A stretch of 64,000 nt of DNA. Source: Paucidesulfovibrio sp036541255 (GTDB lineage: Bacteria > Desulfobacterota > Desulfovibrionia > Desulfovibrionales > Desulfovibrionaceae). Numbering within the stretch: position 1 is the stretch's first letter; each line of letters starts with the position of its first letter. Made by a program: the position numbers and the translations under genes. The notes below the pieces were generated by a model, which worked only from the letters and a program-made list of their open reading frames with translations, was not told the DNA's origin and made no database searches. The stretch covers positions 22,773 to 86,772 of the forward strand of contig JAZHDD010000020.1 in NCBI GenBank assembly GCA_036541255.1. Direction: 5' to 3'. Below, in pieces: positions 51,007 to 60,076 of the stretch.

Positions 51007-51846
51007 ATGCAGGACAAGGAAAAGAGTTTCATCGTATCCGCGAGTCAGGAGGGCGTGCGTCTGGACAAGGCGTTGCTCGTCTTGTTGCCGGATTCCGGAT
51101 TGCGCCAACGGCGACGGTTGGCGGAGAATGACCGGGTCTTTGTAGACGGTCTGGTGCGCGGTCCGGCGTGGAAGCTCCGGTCCGGGCAATATGTCGAACT
51201 GCTGCCCGATCCATCACCTGTTGCGCCGTGTCCGGATTTGGTCGTGGTTGCGCGCCAGGGAGGGTATGCCGCCGTGCACAAGCCTGCGGGGCTGCATTCC
51301 GCAACTGTTGTGGGCAGCGGCAATCCCAGTGCCGAAGCGTTGCTTGTCGCCCTGTTTCCAGGTGAGCATCCTGTCCTGCTGAATCGTTTGGACCAGTTGA
51401 CATCGGGATTGTTGCTCGTGGAACTGGACGCAGGGGCTGGAAAACTGTTTCGCTCCCTGGAAAAGACCGGGCAGGTACGCAAGGAATATACCGCCAAGGT
51501 GGCGGGACGGCTTGATGAGCCACTGGAATTGCAGGCACGCCTCGACGTTGTGGATCGCGTCCGGACAAGGGTTTTGGATGACGTGGACCCGGATCCGGCC
51601 CGCTGGACCCTGGTGACGCCCTTGGCCTATGACGGGGAGCAGGACGCCAGTCTGGTGCGGGCAGTGATTCGGCGCGGCGCGCGGCATCAAATCCGTGCCC
51701 ATTTGGCCCACGCAGGGCATCCGCTTTGGGGAGATCCGTTATATGGCGGCCGGTCTGCGGACCGCTTGTATCTGCACCACTGCCGGATCTGTTTTGACGG
51801 TTTTCAGGCGGAAAGTCCCATCGGCTGGGAAGCTACCGCGTTTTGA
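51007..51846 (+). CDS. RluA-type pseudouridine synthase
   Basis: A 279-residue enzyme that turns uridine to pseudouridine in rRNA or tRNA. The ATG at 51007 opens an S4-like RNA-binding region (residues 10-70, VRLDKALLVLLPDSGLRQRRRL). The catalytic Asp is in NRLDQLTSGLLL, and GARHQIRAHLAHAGHPLWGDPLYG is the C-terminal family block. The target nucleotide cannot be assigned from sequence. Its 3' end overlaps that of the convergent PAS-GGDEF gene by 14 bases. Confidence 0.92.
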   Translation: MQDKEKSFIVSASQEGVRLDKALLVLLPDSGLRQRRRLAENDRVFVDGLVRGPAWKLRSGQYVELLPDPSPVAPCPDLVVVARQGGYAAVHKPAGLHSATVVGSGNPSAEALLVALFPGEHPVLLNRLDQLTSGLLLVELDAGAGKLFRSLEKTGQVRKEYTAKVAGRLDEPLELQARLDVVDRVRTRVLDDVDPDPARWTLVTPLAYDGEQDASLVRAVIRRGARHQIRAHLAHAGHPLWGDPLYGGRSADRLYLHHCRICFDGFQAESPIGWEATAF

Positions 51847-52780
51847 TCCGGACTTGGTTTCGGCCGTTGTGTTTGCATAGGTACATGGCCTCGTCCACGC
51901 GTTTCAGCAATTTGTCCGAACAATCCTTTGGGGTCGAAATCACCCCTCCCACGGATACGGTCACGCGCAGATAGCGCCCGTCGGGCATCTCCAGCCCGCT
52001 GCGCTCCACGAGCATACGCAATCGTTCAGCAGTATTTCCGAGCGTTTCAATATCCATATTCGGCAGGATGATCAGAAATTCCTCGCCGCCCCAGCGGCAG
52101 ACAATGTCGAGAGGGCGCAGGGCCGCAGAGATGGTTTTGGCCACCATCCCCAGCACGTGGTCACCTTCGGCATGTCCAAAAGTGTCGTTGACGCGTTTGA
52201 AGTGGTCCACATCCAGAAAGAGCAGGCCGAATGGCAGGCCGTATGTCGTGAAGTCGTTCAAGCGACGGGATAATTCCATTTCGCCCAAACGACGATTGCC
52301 GATCCCTGTGAGAGGGTCGGTAAGCACTTCCTGGCGCAGGCGTTCCATGTCTTGTATCGTGTCGAAACGACTTGCAGTCTGATGGAATACTTCCACCACG
52401 CCTACGATTTTATCGCCTTCCCGGAGCGGAGTGGCGCGTATTGAGACAGGGACACGGTGCCCTTGCTTGTGGTGGAGATACACATGGGCTTCTCTTGTCA
52501 GGCCGTCTTTGAGCGTGGCGCTCAAAGGGCAGCTGTGGGTGCATAACTCGACACCCCGGTCGTCCACGTGACGCAGGAGATTGTCCGAACAGCTCCTCCG
52601 CATCACTTCATCAGCCGTGAAGCCCGTGATGCGTTCCGCGCCTTTGTTCCAGAAGGTTATTTCGTGCCGTGGGGACAGGCAGTACACGCCTTCATCAAGG
52701 CTGTTCAGAATCTTTTCGTAAAATTCGTTTGTTATTCGATCCACAGTCACTGCGTTACTTTTCACCGTGTATGGCGTCAA
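51833..52780 (-). CDS. PAS-GGDEF diguanylate cyclase
   Basis: A 315-residue signalling protein. The PAS domain (residues 20-140) has ILNSLDEGVYCLSPRHEITFWNKGAERITGF and a PAC-like end. Residues 145-310 are a GGDEF domain with LTGIGNRRLGEMELSRRL, FLDVDHFKRVNDTFGHAEGD and the intact catalytic GGEEF (RWGGEEFLIILP). It should make cyclic-di-GMP in response to a signal bound by PAS. It follows the acyl-CoA ligase gene by five bases in the same direction. Confidence 0.93.
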   Translation of the reverse strand: MTPYTVKSNAVTVDRITNEFYEKILNSLDEGVYCLSPRHEITFWNKGAERITGFTADEVMRRSCSDNLLRHVDDRGVELCTHSCPLSATLKDGLTREAHVYLHHKQGHRVPVSIRATPLREGDKIVGVVEVFHQTASRFDTIQDMERLRQEVLTDPLTGIGNRRLGEMELSRRLNDFTTYGLPFGLLFLDVDHFKRVNDTFGHAEGDHVLGMVAKTISAALRPLDIVCRWGGEEFLIILPNMDIETLGNTAERLRMLVERSGLEMPDGRYLRVTVSVGGVISTPKDCSDKLLKRVDEAMYLCKHNGRNQVRIKTR

Positions 52781-52785
52781 GCGGG

Positions 52786-54504
52786 TTAGGTGTCGATCAG
52801 CCCGTTCTCTTTCGGGTCCACGTACAGGTAGCGTTTGATTTTGTGCGTCGGCGTCTTCTCAAATGGTTCCGGGTGTTCGACTATCTTCATGATTCGGGAA
52901 AAGGCCGAGACCAGGCCGTTGATCTCCAGTCGAAGATTTTCCAACGTCTCCTGAAGCTTTTTGCGAATTTCCGACTCGACCATGCGGTTGAAGTTGTGTG
53001 CCTTATCCAGCCATTCGTAATCCAGATGTACGCGGGCCGTGAGTTTGCCGTCCAGGCTGTAGACCAGGGATTCGAGAACGTATTCCTTTTCGTTGAGCAG
53101 GGCTTCGATTTCCTCGGGGTAGATGTTTTCCCCGCTGGGGCCGATGACCACGTTCTTGCTGCGGCCTTTGATGTAGACGTAGCCTTCTTCATCCTGGATG
53201 CCCAGGTCGCCGGTTTTGAGCCAGCCGTCCTTGAACACCTCTTTGGTCAGGTGGGGGGCTTTGTAATAGCCCTTCATGACGATGGGACCTTTGACCAAAA
53301 TTTCGCCTTCCCCTGTTTCGGGGTGGGGATTGTCGATCATGATCTCCACACCGGGGATGGTGTAGCCGCAGGCGCGATAGCGCGTCACCCGGGGGTCGGC
53401 CCCGGTGATCATGGGGGCTGTCTCGGTCATGCCGTACCCCACGGAATAGGGGAATCCGCCGTTGCGGAGAAATCGTTCGACCTCGGCGGAAAGCGGGGCG
53501 CCGCCGATGCACATGCAGCGGATGTTGCCGCCGAAGGAATGGAGCAGCTTTTTGCAGGCCATGCGGTGCAGGGCTTTTTCCGTGGCTTTGAATCGGGTCA
53601 GGCCACGCATCAGGCCGCTGGAGCGCAGTTTGGGCAGGATGCGGTTTTTGTAAATCTTTTCGATGATCAGCGGGACGATCAGCAGAAATGTCGGCTTGAT
53701 TTTTTCCAAGGCGGGCAGAAGCGTGCGCGGGGTGGGCGGTTTTTCAAGGTAGTGGACGCTTGCCCCGTAGAACAAGGGAATAACCAGACCCAGAGTGCAT
53801 TCATACGTATGCGCCAGAGGAAGCACGGAAAGCATGCGCTCGTCCGGATTGAATTCCACGAGGTCCGCAGTTACCTTGGCGTCGTACACTATATTCTTGT
53901 GGCTCAGGACCACGCCTTTGGAGTGACCGGTGGTACCGGACGTATAGATGATGGAGGCGGTGTCGTCCTCCTCAATGTCCGGTTCCTTGCGGTCCAGCAT
54001 GTTCAACGCATGTTTGCGCAGTCGTTCTATCTGTACCCGGCCGGCGCGGATTTTTTCCCGGAAGCGTTCCCGCAGGTCCTCCCCCGCGACAACGGTCAGG
54101 TCGTCCATGCGCAATACTGTTTCCAGGTTCGGAAATTCGCCGTTTTCGATTTTGCCCACGAGCCGTTCAGAAACGAACAGTGCCTTTGCTTCGGAATGGA
54201 TCAGGATATGGTGCACGGCATTGTCGTGAAAGTCTGTGAGAATGGGCACGGCAACGGCGCCCATGGTGGTGATGGCGAAATAGGCAACGCCCCAGTTGGG
54301 CATGTTGTGGCTGAGCAGGGCCACGCGGTCGCCCGGGCGGATGCCGCGTTCGTCCAGCAGGCCGGAAAGAGCCCGGACCTGTTCGGCGAATTCACCATAG
54401 GTGATGGGGTCGCCGTCCACAAAGCCCAGAGCAGGACGCTCTGTAAACAAGCGCTCACTCCGGTCCAAAACCGCTTTGAGGGTAAGCTTTTCCAAAGGTT
54501 CCAT
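52786..54504 (-). CDS. Long-chain acyl-CoA ligase (AMP-binding)
   Basis: A 572-residue cytoplasmic or membrane-associated enzyme that activates fatty acids with ATP and CoA. The start at 54504 follows GGGAG at six bases. The AMP-binding motif IIYTSGTTGHSKGVVLSH, GGAPLSAEVERFL, GYGMTETAPMI, GWLKTGDLG and KNVVIGPSGENIYPEEIE appear in order, with the Lys near the C-terminus in PTHKIKRY. Length and motifs match family FadD. It overlaps none of its neighbours and lies 29 bases after the ftsY stop. Confidence 0.92.
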   Translation of the reverse strand: MEPLEKLTLKAVLDRSERLFTERPALGFVDGDPITYGEFAEQVRALSGLLDERGIRPGDRVALLSHNMPNWGVAYFAITTMGAVAVPILTDFHDNAVHHILIHSEAKALFVSERLVGKIENGEFPNLETVLRMDDLTVVAGEDLRERFREKIRAGRVQIERLRKHALNMLDRKEPDIEEDDTASIIYTSGTTGHSKGVVLSHKNIVYDAKVTADLVEFNPDERMLSVLPLAHTYECTLGLVIPLFYGASVHYLEKPPTPRTLLPALEKIKPTFLLIVPLIIEKIYKNRILPKLRSSGLMRGLTRFKATEKALHRMACKKLLHSFGGNIRCMCIGGAPLSAEVERFLRNGGFPYSVGYGMTETAPMITGADPRVTRYRACGYTIPGVEIMIDNPHPETGEGEILVKGPIVMKGYYKAPHLTKEVFKDGWLKTGDLGIQDEEGYVYIKGRSKNVVIGPSGENIYPEEIEALLNEKEYVLESLVYSLDGKLTARVHLDYEWLDKAHNFNRMVESEIRKKLQETLENLRLEINGLVSAFSRIMKIVEHPEPFEKTPTHKIKRYLYVDPKENGLIDT

Positions 54505-54533
54505 CGCAATCTCTCCCGTTTCGCTCTGCACGA

Positions 54534-55838
54534 CTAGGTCAGCAGGGCCTTGGCGAAATCACGGCCGTCAAAGGGCCGGAGGTCTTCCATCTTCTCACCC
54601 AGGCCAACAAAGGTGATGGGCACCTTGAATTGCAGGGCCACGGCCACGACCACGCCGCCTTTGGCGGTGCCGTCGAGCTTGGTGAGAATCAATTCGTCCA
54701 GATGGACTGCCTCATTGAACAGCTTGGTTTGGGAGAGGGCGTTCTGTCCGGTGGTGGCGTCGATGACCAGGATGGAGCGGTGTGGCGCGCCAGGGTGTTT
54801 TTTCCCGACGACGCGCTTGATCTTTTCCAGCTCCTCCATGAGGTTTGCTTTGGTGTGCAGGCGTCCGGCAGTGTCCAGGAGCACAAGATCATACCCTCCG
54901 GCAATGGCCATGTCCATGGCCTCGAATGCTACTGCCGCAGGGTCTGAGCCGGCTTGTTTGGCGAAAAAATCCGCGCCGACACGTTTGGCCCAGACTTCAA
55001 GTTGTTCAATGGCCGCGGCCCGGAACGTGTCGCCTGCGGCAATGAGCACCTTGCGACCCTGCATTTGGGCGCGATGTGCCAGCTTGGCGATCGTGGTGGT
55101 CTTGCCCACGCCGTTGACGCCGACCATCATGACCACTTCGGGCGGGTTCACCGCCTGGATGCGCGGCGGGGCCTTGAAAATGTCTTCCAATTCGGCCTTG
55201 AGCAGTTCCCGGAATTCCGAGGAATCCTTCAAGCCGGACTTTCGGGCGCGTGACTGAAGGTTTTTCAGCAGCATTTGTGAAGCTTCAAAACCTACGTCGG
55301 CCATGATCAGAATCTCTTCCAGTTCGTTCCAGAACGCGTCGTTCATCTCGCCATGACTGGAGATGAGGGTGTCGATGCGCTGGGTGATCTGGGCTTTGGT
55401 CTTGGCGATGCCCTCGGAGAGCTTGAGAAACAGCCTGTCGCGCTCATCCTCTTCGTCTTCCAGGTCCAGAGCCAGGGCCAGGCGGTATTGCAGTTCCGAG
55501 CGGAATTCCGAAATCTTGCGATAGCCCATCTGCTCAAGCCAGGCATTGAACCGGCTGACGAAATCCTTGGCTTCGCCGACCGGGGCTCCCAGCGCTTCAA
55601 AAAGAAAGAGCAGGCGTTCGTCGAGCACGGGGCCGGCCTGGGCCACGTCCGTGGTAATGACTTCCAGCCACTGGGAAAGCCTGGGTTCGGCCTGCCGCAG
55701 AGCCAGGGTCAGTTCATTCCGCCATGCGGCGTTGTCGCCCTGGAGAGCCGTGTCGGAAGCATGTACCGGAGAGCTGGCCTGCTCCGTAGGCTTGGCGTCG
55801 CCGCTCCAGAATTGTTTGATCTTGGAAAAGAATCCCAT
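54534..55838 (-). CDS. ftsY: Signal recognition particle receptor FtsY
   Basis: A 434-residue GTPase that docks ribosome-nascent chains at the membrane. The start at 55838 has AGGAG five bases upstream and begins MGFFSKIKQFW, which is typical. The N domain is helical (residues 130-215). GTPase motifs GVNGVGKTTTIAK (G1), DTFRAAA (G2 region), DTAGR (G3) and TKLDGTAKGG (G4) are intact, and GVGEKMEDL-like FVGLGEKMEDLRPF closes the protein. The acidic N-terminal A domain is short. Confidence 0.95.
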   Translation of the reverse strand: MGFFSKIKQFWSGDAKPTEQASSPVHASDTALQGDNAAWRNELTLALRQAEPRLSQWLEVITTDVAQAGPVLDERLLFLFEALGAPVGEAKDFVSRFNAWLEQMGYRKISEFRSELQYRLALALDLEDEEDERDRLFLKLSEGIAKTKAQITQRIDTLISSHGEMNDAFWNELEEILIMADVGFEASQMLLKNLQSRARKSGLKDSSEFRELLKAELEDIFKAPPRIQAVNPPEVVMMVGVNGVGKTTTIAKLAHRAQMQGRKVLIAAGDTFRAAAIEQLEVWAKRVGADFFAKQAGSDPAAVAFEAMDMAIAGGYDLVLLDTAGRLHTKANLMEELEKIKRVVGKKHPGAPHRSILVIDATTGQNALSQTKLFNEAVHLDELILTKLDGTAKGGVVVAVALQFKVPITFVGLGEKMEDLRPFDGRDFAKALLT

Positions 55839-55941
55839 GGGAACTCCTGAAATCGTTTTTGGGTCGGGCTGGTTGTAGCCCAGGTGGGCTTCATGCGCAA
55901 CAATGTTGCCATTTCCCACAAGGGGAGCTACAACCCCGGCC

Positions 55942-57306
55942 ATGAAACGCATGAAAGTCAAAGACGTCCTGGCTGCGGACGCTGCTCGGGGCGAAATCGT
56001 CGTTAAGGGTTGGGTCCGCACCAAGCGCGACTCCAAGGGATTTTCCTTTCTTGAGCTGAACGACGGCTCCTGCCTCGGCAATGTCCAGGCTGTTATCGAC
56101 CATACGCCCGTGATCGTTCGCGTGCTGGAGCAGATCAATACGGGCGCGGCCGTAGGCGTGACCGGAGAGATGGTCGAGAGTCCGGGCAAGGGGCAGAAGT
56201 GGGAGATACGCGCCAAGGCGCTGGAACTCTACGGCATTGCCGACGCCGAAACCTTCCCGCTGCAAAAGAAACGGCATTCCGATGAGTTCTTGCGCAGCAT
56301 CGCCCATTTGCGTTCACGTACGAACAAGTTTGGAGCCATGTTCCGCATCCGTTCGGAAACGGCTTTTGCCGTGCATGAATTTTTCCGCAATCGTGGCTTC
56401 AGTTACGTGCACACTCCGATTCTTACGGGATCGGACTGCGAGGGCGCGGGCGAGATGTTCCGCGTCACCAGCCTGGAGCCCGGCCAGACCAATATGGATG
56501 ACGACTTTTTCGGCAAGCGCGCCGCGCTGACCGTATCGGGCCAGCTGGAAGCGGAACTCATGTCCCTGGCCCTGGGCGATGTCTACACGTTCGGACCGAC
56601 TTTCCGCGCCGAGAATTCCAATACGCCGCGCCATGTGGCCGAATTCTGGATGATCGAGCCGGAAATGGCTTTTGCCGATCTTGCGGACGATATGGACCTG
56701 GGCGAGTCCATGACCAAGGAAGTGGTCCGCATGGTGCTGGATCGTTGCGCGGACGATGTGGATCTGTTCGCCAAATGGGTGGACAAGGAACTCATGTCCG
56801 GGCTCACAAACATCCTGGACAACGAGTTTGTGCGCCTGCCGTACCGCGATGCCGTGGATATTCTACAGAAGGCGGATCGCGACTTCGAATATCCGGTTGT
56901 GTTCGGCACGGACTTGCAGACCGAGCATGAACGGTTCCTGACCGAGGAGCATTTCAAGCGCCCTGTGATCCTGTACAACTACCCGAAGTCGATCAAACCG
57001 TTCTATATGCGCTGCAACGATGACAACGAGACCGTGGCAGCCATGGATTTGCTTGTGCCGCGGATCGGCGAGCTCATCGGCGGTTCTCAGCGTGAAGAGC
57101 GTCTGGACGTGCTTGAGGCGCGTATGGACGAGATGGGCCTGTCCAAGGAAGAATACTGGTGGTATCTGGATACCCGGCGTTTCGGCAGCGTGCCGCATGC
57201 CGGTTTTGGCCTGGGATTTGAGCGCCTGCTCATGCTCATCACGGGAGTGACCAACATCCGCGATGTCATTCCCTTCCCGCGAACTCCGCGACATCTCGAA
57301 TTCTGA
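55942..57306 (+). CDS. asnS: Asparaginyl-tRNA synthetase
   Basis: A 454-residue class II enzyme that charges tRNA-Asn. The ATG at 55942 precedes an anticodon-binding OB fold (MKVKDVLAADAARG, GWVRTKRDSKGFSFLELNDG). Motif 2 FRAENSNTPRHVAEFWMIEPEMAF and motif 3 GFGLGFERLLMLITGVTNIRDVIPFPRTP identify AsnS rather than AspS. It is divergent from ftsY across a 103-base gap. A terminator follows at 57331. Confidence 0.95.
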   Translation: MKRMKVKDVLAADAARGEIVVKGWVRTKRDSKGFSFLELNDGSCLGNVQAVIDHTPVIVRVLEQINTGAAVGVTGEMVESPGKGQKWEIRAKALELYGIADAETFPLQKKRHSDEFLRSIAHLRSRTNKFGAMFRIRSETAFAVHEFFRNRGFSYVHTPILTGSDCEGAGEMFRVTSLEPGQTNMDDDFFGKRAALTVSGQLEAELMSLALGDVYTFGPTFRAENSNTPRHVAEFWMIEPEMAFADLADDMDLGESMTKEVVRMVLDRCADDVDLFAKWVDKELMSGLTNILDNEFVRLPYRDAVDILQKADRDFEYPVVFGTDLQTEHERFLTEEHFKRPVILYNYPKSIKPFYMRCNDDNETVAAMDLLVPRIGELIGGSQREERLDVLEARMDEMGLSKEEYWWYLDTRRFGSVPHAGFGLGFERLLMLITGVTNIRDVIPFPRTPRHLEF

Positions 57307-57330
57307 TCTATCCCTGGAACAGAAACAGTG

Positions 57331-57358
57331 AAGCCCGGTTGCTTGCCGGGCTTTTTTA
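57331..57358 (+). terminator. Terminator after asnS
   Basis: AAGCCCGG and CCGGGCTT form an eight-base-pair stem with a seven-base loop, followed by TTTTT. It reaches the stop of the convergent gene at 57356. Confidence 0.9.
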
Positions 57359-57691
57359 TTTATCGTCCCAGGCGCGTTGCGTCAGTTCACGGCTGGCGCG
57401 GTCGAACTCCTTTTGGGCGATTTCGCCCCTTTCCAATTGCTGCTTCAATATCCGCATGCAGCGTGCGAACTCAATGCCGTCCATGGCAACACCCGGACCG
57501 GAAGCGCCTTGTTTGGCGTCGGCATTGGGGCCCCAGTCGTTCATGAACCGTTTCCGTTCCGCCTGATTGTCCATGCGTCGCGAGTGCATGCGCCCTCCTT
57601 TGGCATTGTTGCGGATAACGGCAACGAACAGCGTCGCGATTGTGGCCAGAGCCACGCTGAGCCAAGCCAGAGTTGTTACGTTTTCGGTCAT
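57356..57691 (-). CDS. Small membrane protein with SHOCT-like C-terminus
   Basis: A 111-residue protein with one hydrophobic helix at residues 8-27 and a soluble tail. The last 35 residues, CMRILKQQLERGEIAQKEFDRASRELTQ, resemble the SHOCT domain, a short oligomerisation element. Function is unknown. Its start overlaps the stop of the flavin-binding gene by four bases (ATGA), so the two are translated together. Confidence 0.7.
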   Translation of the reverse strand: MTENVTTLAWLSVALATIATLFVAVIRNNAKGGRMHSRRMDNQAERKRFMNDWGPNADAKQGASGPGVAMDGIEFARCMRILKQQLERGEIAQKEFDRASRELTQRAWDDK

Positions 57692-58164
57692 GCGTGATCG
57701 GTTTTGCCAAGTCGCAGAAACGTGGCGTCCGAGATGCCGCGCAAAAGCAAGTAGGATTCAGCGCGCAGGAGTATAACGGCCGTGTCCTGAGTCGCTGTAA
57801 AGTCTGCCAGACTGGGGATTCGTTCCAGCAGCAGAGAACGCAGTCGGTCGTATTCCTGTCCTTTTTCCAGCAGCCGGGCCTTTCCCGTGACGCTGAGGGC
57901 ACGGATGGCGGCGCGGTCCGAGGCCAGGGGGCGGGTGTCGACCAGCAGCCCGACGCGTGCTTCGATGCGCAGATTTGCGGCCTTGCGGCTGTTGATGTTC
58001 GTCAACATGCAGACAGCGTCCTCGCCGGGCAGGACCGCATAGGCCATCAGGGACATGTGCGGGCCGCTTCCCGGTGCGGACGTTGCCAACACGCCCAGGT
58101 CCTGGGAACGAAGCAATGTGCGGGCTTCCTCAAGCAGTGCGTTTTGATCCGGGGTGAAGTCCAT
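57688..58164 (-). CDS. PNPOx-like flavin-binding protein
   Basis: A 158-residue protein. The ATG at 58164 follows AGGAGGA at suitable spacing. The pattern LRSQDLGVLATSAPGSGPHMSLMAYAV, CMLTNINSRKAANLR and SDRAAIRALSVTGKARLL is typical of the pyridoxamine-5'-phosphate oxidase-like split barrel, which binds FMN or heme. Related proteins respond to oxidative or general stress. The substrate is not known. Confidence 0.82.
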   Translation of the reverse strand: MDFTPDQNALLEEARTLLRSQDLGVLATSAPGSGPHMSLMAYAVLPGEDAVCMLTNINSRKAANLRIEARVGLLVDTRPLASDRAAIRALSVTGKARLLEKGQEYDRLRSLLLERIPSLADFTATQDTAVILLRAESYLLLRGISDATFLRLGKTDHA

Positions 58165-58219
58165 GGGGGCTCCTCCTGTTGCAGCCATTCTGCCTGGAAA
58201 ATTCGTAGATGGGAATGAG

Positions 58220-58247
58220 AAAGGGCATCCAGCAGGATGCCCTTTGT
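58220..58247 (-). terminator. Terminator between the AraC regulator and the PNPOx-like gene
   Basis: AAAGGGCATCC and GGATGCCCTTT form an 11-base-pair perfect stem with a four-base loop. On the minus strand it lies five bases after the AraC gene stop and is followed by CTC-rich DNA with a weak U-run. Confidence 0.7.
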
Positions 58248-58251
58248 GTCG

Positions 58252-59145
58252 TTATTTCAAGGGAACGTAGATGTCCGTGATGAGTTCCTGTGGAGGAGTT
58301 GTGTTGGGATCACTGCGGTAGATCTCGATGGAGGGCGTATCTCGGAGTTCCTGGCCGGATTGCGGCAGCCAAACCCCCATCAGGTTGTTGTAGGTTTCCT
58401 GGAGTCCCTCATACGGACCGATATGGCGGTATGTGCCCCAAAGCCCTCCAAATGCCTGTTGGATGCCTACCGGGCCTTCGGCCTGGATGTCTTCGGGAAC
58501 GCTCAGACAGGCGTCGTAGCGTATTTTGTCCGGCGGGGTTATCTGGGGGTCGTCGTGACACATGCCCATGACCATGGTTTCCGGGCTAAGGAGTTGTTTT
58601 TCCGCAGCCCAGGCACAAAGCAGGTTCCAGGTGCGTTCTACCTCAAAATATGGCCCAGTGTGGCGCATGAAAGCAACTCGCACCGAGTCCACGGTCTTCA
58701 CTTCAACGTTCATGGTAACCTTCCTCGGTTGGATGTTCAGGCCGTCGCGATCCTGCGGCGGCAAGTAGTGGACCCCCGTATTGGAAACGGAAAGAAATCG
58801 TTTCCTGGAGTCTTGACGGAACAAGGAGGGGGAGGCAGCAAAGCAGCGTTTGAAGGAACGGCTGAATGATTCCGTTGTCTCATATCCGGCCTCCAACCCA
58901 ATGTCGGTGACACTACGCTCAGTGAACAGCAGTCGTTGGGCGGCACGCTCCAGACGTAAACGGCGCACATGCTCTCCTACGGATTCTCCGACCATCCCTT
59001 TGAAAAAACGGTGAAACTGGGCTGCGGAAAAGCAGGCCACGCCCGAGAGTTCCTGCATACTGATGTCCCGATCCAGGTTTTCCTGGATATGCTGGAGCAC
59101 CCGCAGAATGCGTTCCTGGTAGCTGTTTTCCGTGTTCGGTTTCAC
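58252..59145 (-). CDS. AraC-family regulator with GyrI-like effector domain
   Basis: A 297-residue protein. The GTG at 59145 follows GGGAG five bases upstream; a longer ATG frame (at 59214) has no site. Residues 8-110 are the two helix-turn-helix AraC domain (ISMQELSGVACFSAAQFHRFFKGMVGE, then SVTDIGLEAGYETTESFSRSFKR). Residues 140-297 are a GyrI/Rob-like ligand domain with VRVAFMRHTGPYFEV and GTYRHIGPYEGL. It probably senses a small molecule or drug. It is divergent from the GntR gene, so it may control this region or itself. Confidence 0.9.
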   Translation of the reverse strand: MKPNTENSYQERILRVLQHIQENLDRDISMQELSGVACFSAAQFHRFFKGMVGESVGEHVRRLRLERAAQRLLFTERSVTDIGLEAGYETTESFSRSFKRCFAASPSLFRQDSRKRFLSVSNTGVHYLPPQDRDGLNIQPRKVTMNVEVKTVDSVRVAFMRHTGPYFEVERTWNLLCAWAAEKQLLSPETMVMGMCHDDPQITPPDKIRYDACLSVPEDIQAEGPVGIQQAFGGLWGTYRHIGPYEGLQETYNNLMGVWLPQSGQELRDTPSIEIYRSDPNTTPPQELITDIYVPLK

Positions 59146-59271
59146 TGTGTCTCCCTGCTTTCTGTCTTCCAACCTAAACGCAACCGACCACTTTTGCCTG
59201 ACTGATTTTCTCATTTTTCAGGTTGCCGCCCTTTGCTTGGCCAACTTGACAAAGGACAGGCCTCCTGACAA

Positions 59272-59284
59272 ACAGTCAAACTGT
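59272..59284. promoter_or_regulatory. Palindrome upstream of the GntR gene (possible operator)
   Basis: ACAGT and ACTGT flank CAA in a short palindrome ten bases before the GntR start. TTGACA-like sequence at 59245-59250 may be a -35 element. It may be an autoregulatory site of the GntR protein. Confidence 0.35.
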
Positions 59285-59293
59285 AGGACAATT

Positions 59294-60076
59294 ATGCCCC
59301 AGGGTCCATCTTTTGACTCCAGCGAGGATCATGTGTCGCTTACTATTACGAAATTAAAGAACAGCAGGATGTACCAGCATGTGGTGTCTCAAATAGAGGA
59401 AGCCATGATTCGCGGGGAACTTCAACCAGGTGACGTGCTTCCCTCCGAATTGAAGCTGGCCGAAATGTTCGAGACCAGCCGGGGTACGGTGCGGGAGGCG
59501 TTGCGGGTGTTGGAGGAGAAGGGTCTCGTGGATATCCGTGTGGGCTTGGGCGGTGGAGCCCTGGTGCGCGAACCCGATGCGCACAAGATCGGGGAAAGCC
59601 TGGATCTGCTCGTGCGGCTGGGCCATGTGGGCTACGAGCATTTGGGGGAGTTTCGCGAGGCAGTGGAGGGCATTGTGGCCGCGCTTGCCGCAGAGCGGAT
59701 CACGGTCGACGGAAAGTCCTTGTTGCTTGAAAAACTTGCGCAGGCACGAGCGTCCTTGGAAAAAGGCGATGCGGACGCTTTCCTGCGCGGGGATGTGGCC
59801 GTGCACATTGCCATTGCCGAAATTGCCGGGAATCCGCTGTTCTTGTCCGTTTTGCGCATGGTGCATGAAAATATCCTCAGCGCATTCGATCGGTTCAGTC
59901 TGCATGGTGAGGACACCCTGGAGGAAAACTGTCGCGACTTGGAAGGATTGGTTGATCTCGTGGTGACGGGGCGGGCTTATGAGGCTGCACAGGCCGCCCG
60001 GCAGCATGTACGGAAGTATAACCGGACCATGAAGGCGCAGTATGAAGAGCGCGAAACCAGAAGGAGCGTGAAATGA
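59294..60076 (+). CDS. FadR-type GntR regulator
   Basis: A 260-residue regulator. The ATG at 59294 is used because the upstream 54 in-frame codons lie in the shared intergenic region. Residues 26-95 are a winged helix (MYQHVVSQIEEAMIRGELQPGDVLPSE, then TSRGTVREALRVLEEKGLVDI). The FCD ligand domain follows with its Asp/His ligands in RGDVAVHIAIAEIAGN. Four bases overlap with the aminotransferase gene indicate co-transcription, so it should regulate the ornithine / carbamoyl-phosphate operon downstream. The inducer is not known. Confidence 0.9.
   Translation: MPQGPSFDSSEDHVSLTITKLKNSRMYQHVVSQIEEAMIRGELQPGDVLPSELKLAEMFETSRGTVREALRVLEEKGLVDIRVGLGGGALVREPDAHKIGESLDLLVRLGHVGYEHLGEFREAVEGIVAALAAERITVDGKSLLLEKLAQARASLEKGDADAFLRGDVAVHIAIAEIAGNPLFLSVLRMVHENILSAFDRFSLHGEDTLEENCRDLEGLVDLVVTGRAYEAAQAARQHVRKYNRTMKAQYEERETRRSVK

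Noticed and set aside
52669..54537. Long open frame (about 620 codons) on the plus strand opposite the acyl-CoA ligase
   Set aside because: It is a frame opened by the high-GC codon bias of the ligase on the other strand. It is His/Gly/Phe/Val-rich with no domain, and the ligase motifs are intact.
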